Shown piece after piece: positions 17,901 through 25,791 of a DNA stretch of 64,000 nucleotides (position 1 is the first letter of the stretch; the number at the start of each line of letters is the position of its first letter). Origin of the DNA: Cellvibrio fontiphilus (GTDB lineage: Bacteria > Pseudomonadota > Gammaproteobacteria > Pseudomonadales > Cellvibrionaceae); NCBI RefSeq assembly GCF_035317345.1, contig NZ_JAYKTU010000003.1. One strand, given 5' to 3'. The position numbers were made by a program, and so were the translations under genes. The notes beneath the pieces were generated by a model. The model was not told the DNA's origin. It saw nothing but the letters and a program-made list of their open reading frames with translations, and made no database searches.

Positions 17901-18336
17901 CCGGGCAGGTGCCGCTAACTGCACTGGAATTTGTCGATGAAGCTGCTGCACTTGATGGTGCAACGCTGGACGGTGCTGCGCTAGAGAGCGCAACACTGGA
18001 AGGCGCTGCGCTAGACGGCGCGGTGCTTGATGGCACTGAACTGGCAACCATCACACTGCTGGCAGTAGAACTTGACGTATTGGTCGCATCACAAGCGCCC
18101 AGGTCAGTCCACGCATTACTCGCAGCCCAACCCACACCCGGTTCATAAGGGCCGCCAACACTGCACCAACCCGCCACGTCACAGCGGAAGGCTTTATTTA
18201 CATTTTTTACCAAAGCGCCCGCCGCATAAGTGCCAGCAGCGTATTGAGGTAAGGGCGCACAATTGTAGGCTTGCGCATGGGCGCTGGCCCACAAGCCGGC
18301 TGATGACAAAAGCATCAGCATGGATTTATTTTTCAT
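14938..18336 (-). CDS. Modular secreted chitinase: 2x CBM5/12, unknown barrel-like region, GH19
   Basis: 1132 aa. Signal peptide to about residue 23 (cut after HAQA). Residues 24-82 are a CBM5/12-like module (YEPGVGWAASNAWTDLGAC); 87-142 a Ser/Ala/Pro linker; 144-200 a second CBM5/12-like module (YQGKAYRANWWTQ); 201-262 a second Ser linker; about 264-725 unassigned, with repeated strand-like stretches (IDSIFATEG, SVLPVIGVA, DASFGWVAGV, RPDFLAFDKS, AMLWQIPGGH, VFAILWGSN) suggesting a TIM-like barrel; about 745-1132 GH19. In GH19, Glu824 (FLAQSMKET) is the likely proton donor, where families usually show HET, and WWGRGVIQTTG (972-982) is the hallmark. Hydrolyses chitin outside the cell. The ATG at 18336 has AGGGGAAA before it; the longer frame to 18432 lacks a signal. 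Confidence 0.88.
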   Translation of the reverse strand: MKNKSMLMLLSSAGLWASAHAQAYNCAPLPQYAAGTYAAGALVKNVNKAFRCDVAGWCSVGGPYEPGVGWAASNAWTDLGACDATNTSSSTASSVMVASSVPSSTAPSSAAPSSVALSSAAPSSVAPSSAAASSTNSSAVSGTCPGINVYPNWTQKDWAGNPSHAAGGDQMQYQGKAYRANWWTQSIPGSDGSWTFVSNCSGAVSSSAISSSAISLASSNPSSSAVTSPSSASRSSSSAVIVASSSVQSSVQSVASSSVSVQVTGNVPNRADPVSLRVKGWPSTLAMGTYTDNNGSNTPALASAKIDSIFATEGDGRGNRGQVITPNTTLQTIQQARAVEQTSGASVLPVIGVATADATGIGADDILDNANLVKHFQNLIRVAATLQTNKDAARVSSGTLVLNSGLLAQWQANINGSFKTAFGSSGAWVAIDVKQAVKTALDNEANYLLGNQSLAAVYNLNALKTEVDSALQNNITGWVQAHNLLVKRLSPDASFGWVAGVANPGNLTWVHSNFAGLQDVWDTASFSTANFLNSIGAYTSNNYRPDFLAFDKSADDSFSPTARGNFAFDAKAWENYLNYVRQVTDSLSTPAMLWQIPGGHMPSVGETTGNYNLLSDAGSAGSYFMGDKTIGKSINNIRSEVLNIALNGSVYGGATSVRNLLQQTADYDWGIAQLRRAAYSNVFAILWGSNAGTGVVPMANNGDDNGWLKNKIIAYKNAGAIPLYFAGQAASLSQLTSIPQLNNDLLAVESNMNNNVFLYQTPSNAWVPSSIYKWGDFLQALNAMHNVGVENVKYWLIDPNASDEQNIKYAKVAIAAFLAQSMKETIQYDACDENNWSINTGDPVNYPMSASCGQLQQDYASYGQDPITGRDNPYSCPRNPKMEITANTHARWYGAPGPLFTAPDSVLAKAGLLKNGSVGRWDYSEWCQQTSDPVDLAKQAYLRPTCKVYQGQSAGKFVWDGSAQKSVEGCGWWGRGVIQTTGRLNFGKLNHFLGRSHVDPENVGKVVDGVAVAAPPAQPLYADLDLCSNPQLVCSTQQHGEIKWIAGLFFWMNEVQGYNDVGGAYASWNYYEQLKAYVDGGLVGSKFIDDVSGIVNRGCPDKTCPISGAVDGLSGRKDNFVKVLRALGLDPK

Positions 18337-18977
18337 TATTTTCCCCTTGATGGTTGATAGATGTTTTTTCAGGCAAAAAGCAGCCCGCTCCCCCAGAGAG
18401 AGATTTTTTACAACACACAGAAAAACGCACACACATGAACCGCAGTGACACCAGCAGTACAGTATCCAGGCCTGCGTTGCGGAAGCGGGTTATGAAAATA
18501 CCGCAGCGAGCGCAATGAATAATTTTTCAGGGCAACACAAAACCATTTCGAGCAAGCAGCTCAAATTTATTATTCATTAGCGGACTATTTAGCGATAAAC
18601 CCGTCAGCGACTAACCCCTAATTCGTCAGATTTTTATTATTCCGTTGCCGTTGTGCTAAAAGCGCAACTACAACTGTTACTGCAAATATGACTGAAAAAC
18701 CTGCACTAACTATTTCCAACAAACGAGACAAACACTTGGGAACAGCACCCGAACGGGATGCCGGTAAGCCTAAACTTACGCCCAATGGACAACGTTGTCA
18801 ATTAATTATTTAGCGTCCACTCACATCAATAACACACAACACTTATCTACTAGCGAACCACACTTAGTGAAATCAAAGGCTTATGTTAAAATCGCGCCCG
18901 CTCAAAACAGACAAACAATCGATGTAGGTTTTTGATGCGTTTGACTAATTGGAACACCGCTTTATGGAGACTGGACG
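18337..18977. other. Divergent promoter region of chitinase and lipoprotein
   Basis: 641 bp without a gene. It contains an inverted repeat AATGAATAAT (18514-18523) / ATTATTCATT (18569-18578) with a 45-nt spacer, which could be a regulator site or DNA loop for the chitinase. AT-rich sequence near 18880-18895 may hold a promoter for the plus-strand lipoprotein. No RNA or ORF is supported. Confidence 0.45.
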
Positions 18978-19517
18978 ATGAAAAAAGTGATTTATGGTAG
19001 CCTGTTGTTATTGGGCGCATGTGGTGGAGGCGGCGGCAGTGGTGGGAGTGGTGGCTCAATCACAACCACCCAATATGGAACTGCAACAATTGCCGGCTTG
19101 TGGGACATGTCGGAAGATGTTTCCAGCGGTGTGCGTGACGAAATCTATTTATCGATTGCCGCTGATGGTAAAGGCACACTTTATGATTATGCCGGCGATA
19201 CTTACGATGAATGGGGTAACTGCTACTGGATTGATACAGGTATTGACTTTGTTCATGTGGAGCAGAAGAAGTTTAAACTAGGCCAAGAGAACGTTGAGGC
19301 CTCCGTCAGCAACAACAAGTTAATATTGAAAATGCAAGATGTTGATGACATAGATGATGACAGTAACACCTTGGAAACAATCAGTATTGAATTGCCACGC
19401 TTAACAACCAAAAAATTGGCAGATCTCAAACCAGAATGCTCTGACTCAATGTCATCAGCCAGAGCATTGATTCCAGCAAAAGGCCAAAAATCTGAGGCTG
19501 TATTATTGGTTAAATAA
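18978..19517 (+). CDS. Small glycine-rich lipoprotein, unknown function
   Basis: 179 aa. Lipobox LLLLGAC gives a lipidated Cys followed by GGGGGSGGSGGS, a flexible tether. The rest (about 35-179) looks like a single beta-rich domain, TIAGLWDMSEDVSSGVRDE then YLSIAADGKGTLYDY, as in small lipocalin-like or copper-resistance-type lipoproteins, but no family is assigned. Good ribosome site (GGAGACTGG) before ATG. It shares a divergent promoter region with the chitinase. Ends with its own terminator. Location outer or inner membrane facing the periplasm; residue +2 is Gly, which fits outer-membrane sorting. Confidence 0.8.
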   Translation: MKKVIYGSLLLLGACGGGGGSGGSGGSITTTQYGTATIAGLWDMSEDVSSGVRDEIYLSIAADGKGTLYDYAGDTYDEWGNCYWIDTGIDFVHVEQKKFKLGQENVEASVSNNKLILKMQDVDDIDDDSNTLETISIELPRLTTKKLADLKPECSDSMSSARALIPAKGQKSEAVLLVK

Positions 19518-19547
19518 ACAAAGTACTAGAAAAGCACCTTGCATTAA

Positions 19548-19579
19548 ACAAAGGACAGCTCAGGCTGTCCTTTGTTGTT
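19548..19579 (+). terminator. Terminator of the lipoprotein gene
   Basis: ACAAAGGACAG-ctcagg-CTGTCCTTTGT, followed by TGTTTT. It lies 30 bp after the stop. Confidence 0.85.
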
Positions 19580-19602
19580 TTAAAGCCATTAAATTATTTA
19601 GT

Positions 19603-19626
19603 GAAAAAAAAGACCCCGCAGGGTCT
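19603..19626 (-). terminator. Terminator of the ATP-grasp/alpha-E operon
   Basis: AAGACCC-cgca-GGGTCTT (19609-19626). On the minus strand the stem is followed by an uninterrupted T-run. Confidence 0.8.
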
Positions 19627-19701
19627 TGTCCAATAGCTGGACTATACGCAATACAAAATATTTTTTGCCTTCGACCAATCACTGCAATTAGCAGAATACA
19701 C

Positions 19702-20679
19702 TTAGGCTGACTTTTGCTCCTGGGTTTGGGCTACCGCGACGGGCAAAAACCAGGTGTCGGCAATGCTGAAGTGCAAATTGCCTATGGCGAGTTGCAATTC
19801 ATCGATGTAATCGTGCAAACCGGATTGCAAGAGCTTGTCAAAATCGGCTTCATCCAATTTGTGTTGGATGCTCACAATAGAGGCCAATACCTTTTCACTA
19901 TTCGGCAATGCCCATAAACATTGTTCCAATTGTTTTAAACAGTGAGCAACAGCGCGTGGGAAATCTTCATTCTGTAGCAAAAATTTCACCACCGCATTGG
20001 CGTTTACACGGTCGCGCACTTGTTGGCGATACATTTGGTAGGCGCTGAGTGAGCGCAATACACTCATCCATAAAATGTTGTCGTAAGGCTCCAACACTTC
20101 CGTCCCACCAATGGATAAATGCGGCAATAAATTCACCAAACCGGCATCCACGATACGCGTGGTCATATCAGCGCGCTCCAGGTTGCGACCAATACGAATT
20201 AAATCATAGGCATTGTTATGGCTCATGCAGCCCGAGAGTAAACCGGTGAATTGCTGAACGCTGCTAATCACGTGCAACAAAATAATATTGCGGTCGCGAC
20301 GCGAGGTCACTTTATCGGCGCGCTCGCGAATATAGTGATACAAATCGTTAATTAATTCCCATGCTTCCATGGGCATAATCTCGCGGGTAATGCGCGCGTT
20401 CTCACGCGCAAAGCTAAGCGAATTAATGAGCGCAGCGGGATTTTTTTTATCCGCGAGCATAAATTGCACCACGGTTTTTTCATCGGCGAGCTGGGTATCG
20501 CCGCGCTCAAAATAACTGCCGGTGCCGCTGATATCAATTAACGAACCCCAACCCACACGCACACCGGAGGGTAAATCCAGCAATAAATTGGAATTTACAT
20601 TCACCAACCGCGCGGTGTTTTCACTGCGCTCCATGTAGCGGCCTAACCAATAAATACGCTCTGCAACTCGTGACAACAT
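19702..20679 (-). CDS. Alpha-E domain protein (DUF403)
   Basis: 325 aa, all helical. It begins MLSRVAERIYWLGRYMERSE, the signature start of alpha-E proteins, and has IGRNLERADMTTRIVD in the middle; both match the C-terminal half of the fused protein at 4199-6736. No signal peptide. It starts 3 bp after the stop of the ATP-grasp gene, with GGAGGG before the ATG, so the two are translated as a pair. Alpha-E proteins nearly always travel with the circularly permuted ATP-grasp and are presumed to be its partner; activity of the fold has not been settled. A transglutaminase, often third in such operons, is absent here. Confidence 0.9.
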   Translation of the reverse strand: MLSRVAERIYWLGRYMERSENTARLVNVNSNLLLDLPSGVRVGWGSLIDISGTGSYFERGDTQLADEKTVVQFMLADKKNPAALINSLSFARENARITREIMPMEAWELINDLYHYIRERADKVTSRRDRNIILLHVISSVQQFTGLLSGCMSHNNAYDLIRIGRNLERADMTTRIVDAGLVNLLPHLSIGGTEVLEPYDNILWMSVLRSLSAYQMYRQQVRDRVNANAVVKFLLQNEDFPRAVAHCLKQLEQCLWALPNSEKVLASIVSIQHKLDEADFDKLLQSGLHDYIDELQLAIGNLHFSIADTWFLPVAVAQTQEQKSA

Positions 20680-20682
20680 GTT

Positions 20683-22137
20683 TTAGCCCTCCACCACAAT
20701 CCAGGTATCTTTACTGCCGCCACCTTGCGATGAATTCACCACATAAGAACCCTTGCGCATCGCCACCCGTGTTAAGCCACCGGGTGTGACATGGTGCTCA
20801 CGCCCTTGCAACACAAACGGACGCAAATCAATATGACGTGGCTCAGCATTGCCGTTGGTGAGAATGGGCGCGGTAGAAAGGGAGATTAACGGCTGCGCCA
20901 TATAATTGCGCGGATTGGCTTTAATGCGCTCGGCAAATTCCGCGAGCTCTTTTTTGCTCGCTTGCGGGCCAATAATCATGCCGTAGCCACCGGATTCATT
21001 AGCGGGCTTCACCACTAATTTATCCAAATTGGCGAGCACGTAGTCGCACTGTTTTTTATCCACGCATAAATAGCTGGGGACGTTGGAAAGAATGGGCTCT
21101 TCACCCAAATAATATTTGATCATGTCGGGTACAAAGGTGTAGATGACCTTGTCATCCGCAACACCAGCACCCGGTGCATTGGCAAGCGCCACATTGCCTT
21201 TTAACCAGGCGCGCATTAACCCGCGCACGCCTAATACCGATTCAGGGTTAAACATTTCCGGGTCTAAAAATAAATCGTCGATCCGGCGATAAATCACATC
21301 CACCCGCTTTAAACCATCGATGCTACGCATATACACACAGTCATCACTATCCACCAACAAATCACTGCCCTCCACCAGTTCCACACCCATTTGCTGCGCG
21401 AGGTAGGAGTGCTCAAAGTAGGCGGAGTTATAAATGCCGGGCGTGAGCACCACAATCTCAGGGCGCTCGGATTGCCGTGGCGATAACGATGCGAGTGTAT
21501 CGAATAATTGATTGGGGTATTCAGTGACCGGCACAATATTGTGGTTTTCAAACAGTTCAGGAAAAACCCGTTTGGTGACCTTGCGATTCTCCAGCATATA
21601 AGAAACACCGGAGGGAACCCGCAGGTTGTCTTCCAGCACTAAAAACTCACCCTTATCATCGCGAATTAAATCGCTGCCACAAATATGCGACCAGACACCG
21701 TAGGCGGGTTTCATGCCGATACATTCTTTGCGGAAATTGACCGAATCCTCAAATAAATACGCAGGCACCACACGATCTTTAATAATTTTTTGATCGTTGT
21801 AAATGTCGTTAATAAAACAATTCAGTGCCGTTAAACGCTGGATTAATCCGCGTTCGGTTTTTTGCCATTCACGCTGCGGAATAATGCGCGGAATAATATC
21901 GAAGGGCCATTCGCGGTCGATATTGCCGGCATCGCTGTAGACCGTAAAGGAAATTCCCATGGTTTTAATAGCGAGCTCGGCGGAAAGTTTGCGCTCTTGT
22001 AATTCAGCGCCACTTAGCGATGCGAGATATTGGGCCAGGTGACGGGTTTCCGGTCGGGCTTCACCGGGGGCGCGAATCAGTTCGTCATAGAAATGGCCAG
22101 AGTGGTAATCCTGCCAATCTATTTTCATTTCACTCAT
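20683..22137 (-). CDS. Circularly permuted ATP-grasp protein (DUF404/DUF407)
   Basis: 484 aa, the unfused paralog of the first half of the protein at 4199. Visible blocks: FLVLEDNLRVPSGVSYMLEN, VVLTPGIYNSAYFEHSYLA, DGLKRVDVIYRRIDDLFLD, VVKPANESGGYGMIIGP, HIDLRPFVLQGR and GGGSKDTWIV. The acidic and Arg residues expected for Mg-ATP binding are all present, so this copy looks catalytically intact. Family is predicted to form amide bonds, probably between amino acids or peptides; substrate unknown. Start chosen at 22137 because AAAGGAAG precedes it; earlier in-frame starts (22155, 22173) have weaker sites. Operon with the alpha-E gene. Confidence 0.9.
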   Translation of the reverse strand: MSEMKIDWQDYHSGHFYDELIRAPGEARPETRHLAQYLASLSGAELQERKLSAELAIKTMGISFTVYSDAGNIDREWPFDIIPRIIPQREWQKTERGLIQRLTALNCFINDIYNDQKIIKDRVVPAYLFEDSVNFRKECIGMKPAYGVWSHICGSDLIRDDKGEFLVLEDNLRVPSGVSYMLENRKVTKRVFPELFENHNIVPVTEYPNQLFDTLASLSPRQSERPEIVVLTPGIYNSAYFEHSYLAQQMGVELVEGSDLLVDSDDCVYMRSIDGLKRVDVIYRRIDDLFLDPEMFNPESVLGVRGLMRAWLKGNVALANAPGAGVADDKVIYTFVPDMIKYYLGEEPILSNVPSYLCVDKKQCDYVLANLDKLVVKPANESGGYGMIIGPQASKKELAEFAERIKANPRNYMAQPLISLSTAPILTNGNAEPRHIDLRPFVLQGREHHVTPGGLTRVAMRKGSYVVNSSQGGGSKDTWIVVEG

Positions 22138-22306
22138 AGTGACTTCCTTTAACATCACGGCCTCGCTCTGCATGCGTTTTTGTTATTGTGCCCGCCGAAG
22201 CCTCATCCCTGTGTCCATTTCTCCTGTCCCCGGAGAATTTCAGCAGGCTACGTGCTGCTGTTGCAATAAAGCTGCCAACCCACAGGTCGCACCACCAAAG
22301 CGGCCA

Positions 22307-22948
22307 CTAGAGCGGCTTAATGCGAAACCAACCCGCAATACTCTGGCGCCTTACACTGGCGGGCAGCACTTCGTGAGGAAAATCCTCACTTAAAAACAAC
22401 ACCAGCCTGCCACATTCTGGTGCAACACGAAGCAATTCCAATTCGCCTGCCTCATCGTAGAGCACTAATTCACCACCCTTGCGTGTATCCCAATCGGGGT
22501 TCAAGTAAAACACGCTGGAGAGCTTGCGCCCCGGCTTGCCGCGAAAGGCATCGCGGTGTTTTTGATAAAACGCACCCGGCTCATACACCGCGTAGTGGCT
22601 TTCATAATCGACTAGCCCCAGATACAACCGCTGGTTCATGGCTTCACGCAGTTTATCCATCGCAGATAAAAATTCCGTGACAGCGGGAACGCCAGGTTCC
22701 AGCCACTGAATACTATCGCCACGAATTTGTTGGTTGCGTTGATAATCACCCTGTCGCCCTACCCCGGCGGGGTTTAATGCCGTTATTTGCTGCTGCAAAT
22801 TCAACAGCAAGCCATCCACCAGCGGTTGCGGCAGTGGGTTATCCAACACCAGATAGCCCTTATCGGCCAGTGCATCGGCGATTCGGTCAAACAACTCTTC
22901 GGTAAATACAGGGCTTGGCTCAGTGGATAGAAAGCGAGGGTCAGTCAT
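22307..22948 (-). CDS. 2OG-Fe(II) dioxygenase family protein
   Basis: 213 aa with a jelly-roll dioxygenase signature: H-x-D in FYQKHRDAF, distal His in DFPHEVLPA and the 2-oxoglutarate-binding Arg in RRQSIAGWFRI. LSSVFYLNPDW and GGELVLYDEAGE are the usual strands between them, as in prolyl-4-hydroxylase-like or PiuC-type enzymes. Likely oxidises a protein or small molecule with Fe(II) and 2-oxoglutarate in the cytosol; substrate unknown. Start at 22948 (MTDPRF) is chosen by family start, since no good ribosome site is seen; the open frame runs to 23050 and would overlap the hemN promoter. Divergent from hemN. Confidence 0.85.
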   Translation of the reverse strand: MTDPRFLSTEPSPVFTEELFDRIADALADKGYLVLDNPLPQPLVDGLLLNLQQQITALNPAGVGRQGDYQRNQQIRGDSIQWLEPGVPAVTEFLSAMDKLREAMNQRLYLGLVDYESHYAVYEPGAFYQKHRDAFRGKPGRKLSSVFYLNPDWDTRKGGELVLYDEAGELELLRVAPECGRLVLFLSEDFPHEVLPASVRRQSIAGWFRIKPL

Positions 22949-23009
22949 GGCGATGGCAACTACAAAATGAATCGGGCGCGGGATTATTACCTGTGCAGCC
23001 ATTATAGGC

Positions 23010-23023
23010 TTGATCCATATCAA
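23010..23023. promoter_or_regulatory. FNR/Anr box upstream of hemN
   Basis: TTGAT-CCAT-ATCAA, a perfect match to the FNR/Anr consensus TTGAT-N4-ATCAA, centred about 64 bp before the hemN ATG. It fits anaerobic or micro-oxic induction of hemN. Confidence 0.85.
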
Positions 23024-23080
23024 GTCACTCCAAACAGCAGGTTTTACCATGGCAGCAACATTTTCCGGGAGAGCACTGCC

Positions 23081-24484
23081 ATGTCACTTTTTACCCAGCC
23101 GCTGGATTGGGATCAGCAACTGTTACAGCGTTATGATCTGGCCGGCCCGCGCTACACCTCCTACCCCACTGCGCCACAATTTACCGAAGCCTTTAGCGAA
23201 ACCGCACTGCGCAATGCGATTAGCCGCAGCAATCACGCCGGGCGCGCGCTGTCGCTGTATTTCCATATCCCCTTTTGTGAAAGCCTTTGCTACTACTGCG
23301 GCTGCAATAAAATTGTGACCAACAATAAAAGCCGCGCCCTACCTTACCTGCAGCGCATGATCCAGGAATTGGCGCTTTACGCGAATTTATTTGATACCCA
23401 AAAACTCGTCAAACAATTGCATTGGGGCGGCGGCACACCCACTTACATTAGCGATGAGGAAATGTCATTACTGATGAAAGCAACACGCCACTTGTTCCGT
23501 TTGGCGGATGAAAACCAGGGCGAATTTTCCGTAGAGATTCATCCCGGTCGCGTGAGCGCAAGCACCATGAAACATTTGCGCAATTTGGGGTTTAATCGCG
23601 TGAGCATGGGCGTGCAGGATTTTGATGAGCGTGTGCAGCAGGCAGTGAATCGCTACAACACTTTAGCGCAGGTACGCGACTTGACCCGCGAGTTGCGCGC
23701 ACAGGATTATCAATCCATTAGTATGGATTTAATTTACGGTTTGCCACTGCAAACACTCGATAGTTTGCGCGACACCTTAGAGAAAGTGATCGATTTAAAT
23801 CCGGATCGTTTATCCATTTTTAATTACGCCCACATGCCGCATTTATTCAAGAGCCAGCAATTAATTAACGAGCAGGATTTACCCTCGCCGGCAGCAAAAT
23901 TGGACATGCTGCACTTTGCCATTCACACCCTGGAGCAAGCGGGCTACCGCTATATTGGCATGGATCATTTTGCCAAGCCGGAGGATGATTTGGCGCGCGC
24001 ACAAGACGCCAAAAAATTGCAGCGCAACTTTCAGGGCTACTCTACCCACGGCGATTGCGATTTGCTGGCACTGGGCGTTTCCTCCATCAGTATGATCGAC
24101 AACGTGTATGTGCAAAACGCCAAGGAACTCAACGCCTATCAACAAAAGATGGATATGGGATTATTGCCCATCCACAAAGGTTTTACCTTGAATGACGAAG
24201 ACAAACTGCGCCGTTTCATAATCAACCGCCTGATTTGTCACTGCGAATTGGATTTCGCTGAAGTCACGCAATTATTTGACATAGAGCCGGAGAGTTATTT
24301 CGCTCGCGAACTCGCGCAACTCGCGCCTATGGAGGAGGACGGCTTGCTTGGCATTGATAAAGAAGGAATTAAGGTGCACAACAAAGGCCGCCTGCTTATC
24401 CGCCGTGTGTGCATGGTGTTTGACGAATACTTACAAAAAGCCAGGCAGGATTCACAACAGATTCGTTACTCAAAAATTATTTAA
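23081..24484 (+). CDS. hemN: Oxygen-independent coproporphyrinogen III oxidase
   Basis: 467-aa radical SAM enzyme that converts coproporphyrinogen III to protoporphyrinogen IX without O2 in heme synthesis. The 4Fe-4S binding motif is CESLCYYCGCNK (C-x3-C-x2-C plus the extra Cys typical of HemN), with YSTYPTAPQF-type start (GPRYTSYPTAPQF), HWGGGTPTYI and SIDLIYGLPLQT-like block (SMDLIYGLPLQT). Full length for the family. GGGAGA precedes the ATG at 23081; the frame extends upstream to 22967 but would include the FNR box. The perfect TTGATccatATCAA upstream indicates oxygen control. Confidence 0.96.
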   Translation: MSLFTQPLDWDQQLLQRYDLAGPRYTSYPTAPQFTEAFSETALRNAISRSNHAGRALSLYFHIPFCESLCYYCGCNKIVTNNKSRALPYLQRMIQELALYANLFDTQKLVKQLHWGGGTPTYISDEEMSLLMKATRHLFRLADENQGEFSVEIHPGRVSASTMKHLRNLGFNRVSMGVQDFDERVQQAVNRYNTLAQVRDLTRELRAQDYQSISMDLIYGLPLQTLDSLRDTLEKVIDLNPDRLSIFNYAHMPHLFKSQQLINEQDLPSPAAKLDMLHFAIHTLEQAGYRYIGMDHFAKPEDDLARAQDAKKLQRNFQGYSTHGDCDLLALGVSSISMIDNVYVQNAKELNAYQQKMDMGLLPIHKGFTLNDEDKLRRFIINRLICHCELDFAEVTQLFDIEPESYFARELAQLAPMEEDGLLGIDKEGIKVHNKGRLLIRRVCMVFDEYLQKARQDSQQIRYSKII

Positions 24485-24515
24485 CACATTGAAAATTTTT
24501 TTGGCAGATTGCAAT

Positions 24516-24545
24516 AAAAAAGCCCGGCAGGAAAACCTACCGGGC
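24516..24545 (-). terminator. Terminator of the ROK kinase gene
   Basis: GCCCGG-c-AGG-aaaa-CCT-a-CCGGGC (24522-24545). On the minus strand it ends in TTTTTTATTG, so it serves the minus-strand gene, although about 120 bp after its stop. It may also slow hemN readthrough. Confidence 0.75.
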
Positions 24546-24667
24546 GCAAAAGGCAGACGAGTCTGCCACGACAAGCTGGACGAGCAAAAAACAAGCGGAC
24601 AAACAACAAGCAATCGAACAACTAAAAAATTACATAAAGCAATCAATAATAAGCCAACAAATAAAAC

Positions 24668-25597
24668 TCATAACTCGCGCTTCAACTCCTGCTGCGCTAA
24701 CGCAATCGCGCCTACAATTCCGGCTTGGCCGGCAAGCCCGGTGGGAACAATAAACTGATCTACCCGCGCGAGAATTGATTCAGGGGCATAACCGTTTATT
24801 AATTCCAGAAACTTGTTACGAATTAATGGAAAGAGTAATTTTTTATCCATCACCCCACCGCCCAAAATAATTTTTTGCGGTGCAAAACACTGGGTTAAAT
24901 TCACGCACATAGTCGCCAGATAATGGGCTTCGTAATCCCAAGCGGCGTGGTCATCGGGCAGGTCTTTGCCATTAATGCCCCAGCGCTTGTTAATCGCCGT
25001 ACCGGACGCCAAACCTTCCAGACAACCTTTATGAAACGGGCAACAACCCTCGTAGTCGTCCTGCAATGAAGCGCGCGGCATGAGCATGTGCCCGACCTCG
25101 GGATGAGTCACGCCCTGTAACAAGTTGCCGTTCACCACTATGCCGGCACCTATGCCAGTACCCACGGTGACGTAAATAAAATTACTGCAATCGCGTGCAG
25201 CGCCTGCCACTAACTCGCCCCAGGCTGCGCCATTTACATCGGTTTCAAAGGCGACAGGAACAGCAAATGCCGCACGAAAGTAACCGCAGACATCGGTGTT
25301 CGACCAACCCGCTTTGGGGGTTTTGGTAATAAAACCGTAATTGGCGGCACTGCGGTTCAATTCCACCGGGCCGAAACTGGCAATACCTATTGCCGCAAAG
25401 CGACCTTGCAACTCGTGCAAACCGGTATCAAAAAACGCTTTCACTGCCGCGAGAGTTACGTCCGGGCTGAGCGTGGGAAACGCTGCTTGCGCCAACACCT
25501 TGCCCTGCATGTCTGCAATTGCGCAATTAAACTTGGTTCCACCCGCTTCGATGGCGCCAATCAACACCCTATTCGCTGCTTGAGCCTCTCGTGACAT
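24668..25597 (-). CDS. ROK-family sugar kinase (probable fructokinase)
   Basis: 309 aa. ATP-binding start LIGAIEAGGTKFNCAI, catalytic Asp in ETDVNGAAWGE, phosphate loop YVTVGTGIGAGIVVNG, and a zinc site with GH plus three Cys (GHMLMP ... CCPFHKGCLEG). The EAGGTKF start and the CPFH-x-CLE pattern fit the Mak/ScrK-type fructokinases rather than glucokinases. It should phosphorylate free fructose to fructose-6-phosphate in the cytosol. Neighbours (GH32-like enzyme, ROK repressor, MFS carrier) support use of fructose released from a fructoside. A terminator lies between it and the GH32-like gene, so it likely also has its own promoter. Confidence 0.85.
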   Translation of the reverse strand: MSREAQAANRVLIGAIEAGGTKFNCAIADMQGKVLAQAAFPTLSPDVTLAAVKAFFDTGLHELQGRFAAIGIASFGPVELNRSAANYGFITKTPKAGWSNTDVCGYFRAAFAVPVAFETDVNGAAWGELVAGAARDCSNFIYVTVGTGIGAGIVVNGNLLQGVTHPEVGHMLMPRASLQDDYEGCCPFHKGCLEGLASGTAINKRWGINGKDLPDDHAAWDYEAHYLATMCVNLTQCFAPQKIILGGGVMDKKLLFPLIRNKFLELINGYAPESILARVDQFIVPTGLAGQAGIVGAIALAQQELKREL

Positions 25598-25723
25598 ATC
25601 AAATCTCAGAAGTTAGTTTTTATCTGCTTCAACTCGATTTATTAAAGCACTGTGATTTAATAAAAACAAGCTGATGTATTGGTTTTTTATCAAGTGGCAT
25701 GAGAGGAGCTTTTTATTGACTAC

Positions 25724-25758
25724 AAAAAAATGCCCGCCGGAGAGGTCGCCGGCGGGCA
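25724..25758 (-). terminator. Terminator of the GH32-like gene
   Basis: TGCCCGCCGG-agaggtcg-CCGGCGGGCA (25731-25758). Preceded on the plus strand by an A-run that becomes a T-run on the minus strand. Very stable stem. Confidence 0.9.
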
Positions 25759-25791
25759 TTGGAGAAGAGTCACAAATCAGTCAGGGAGAAT

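Noticed and set aside
17855..18148. 97-codon plus-strand frame rich in Ala/Leu/Glu
   Set aside because: Shadow of the chitinase linker region.
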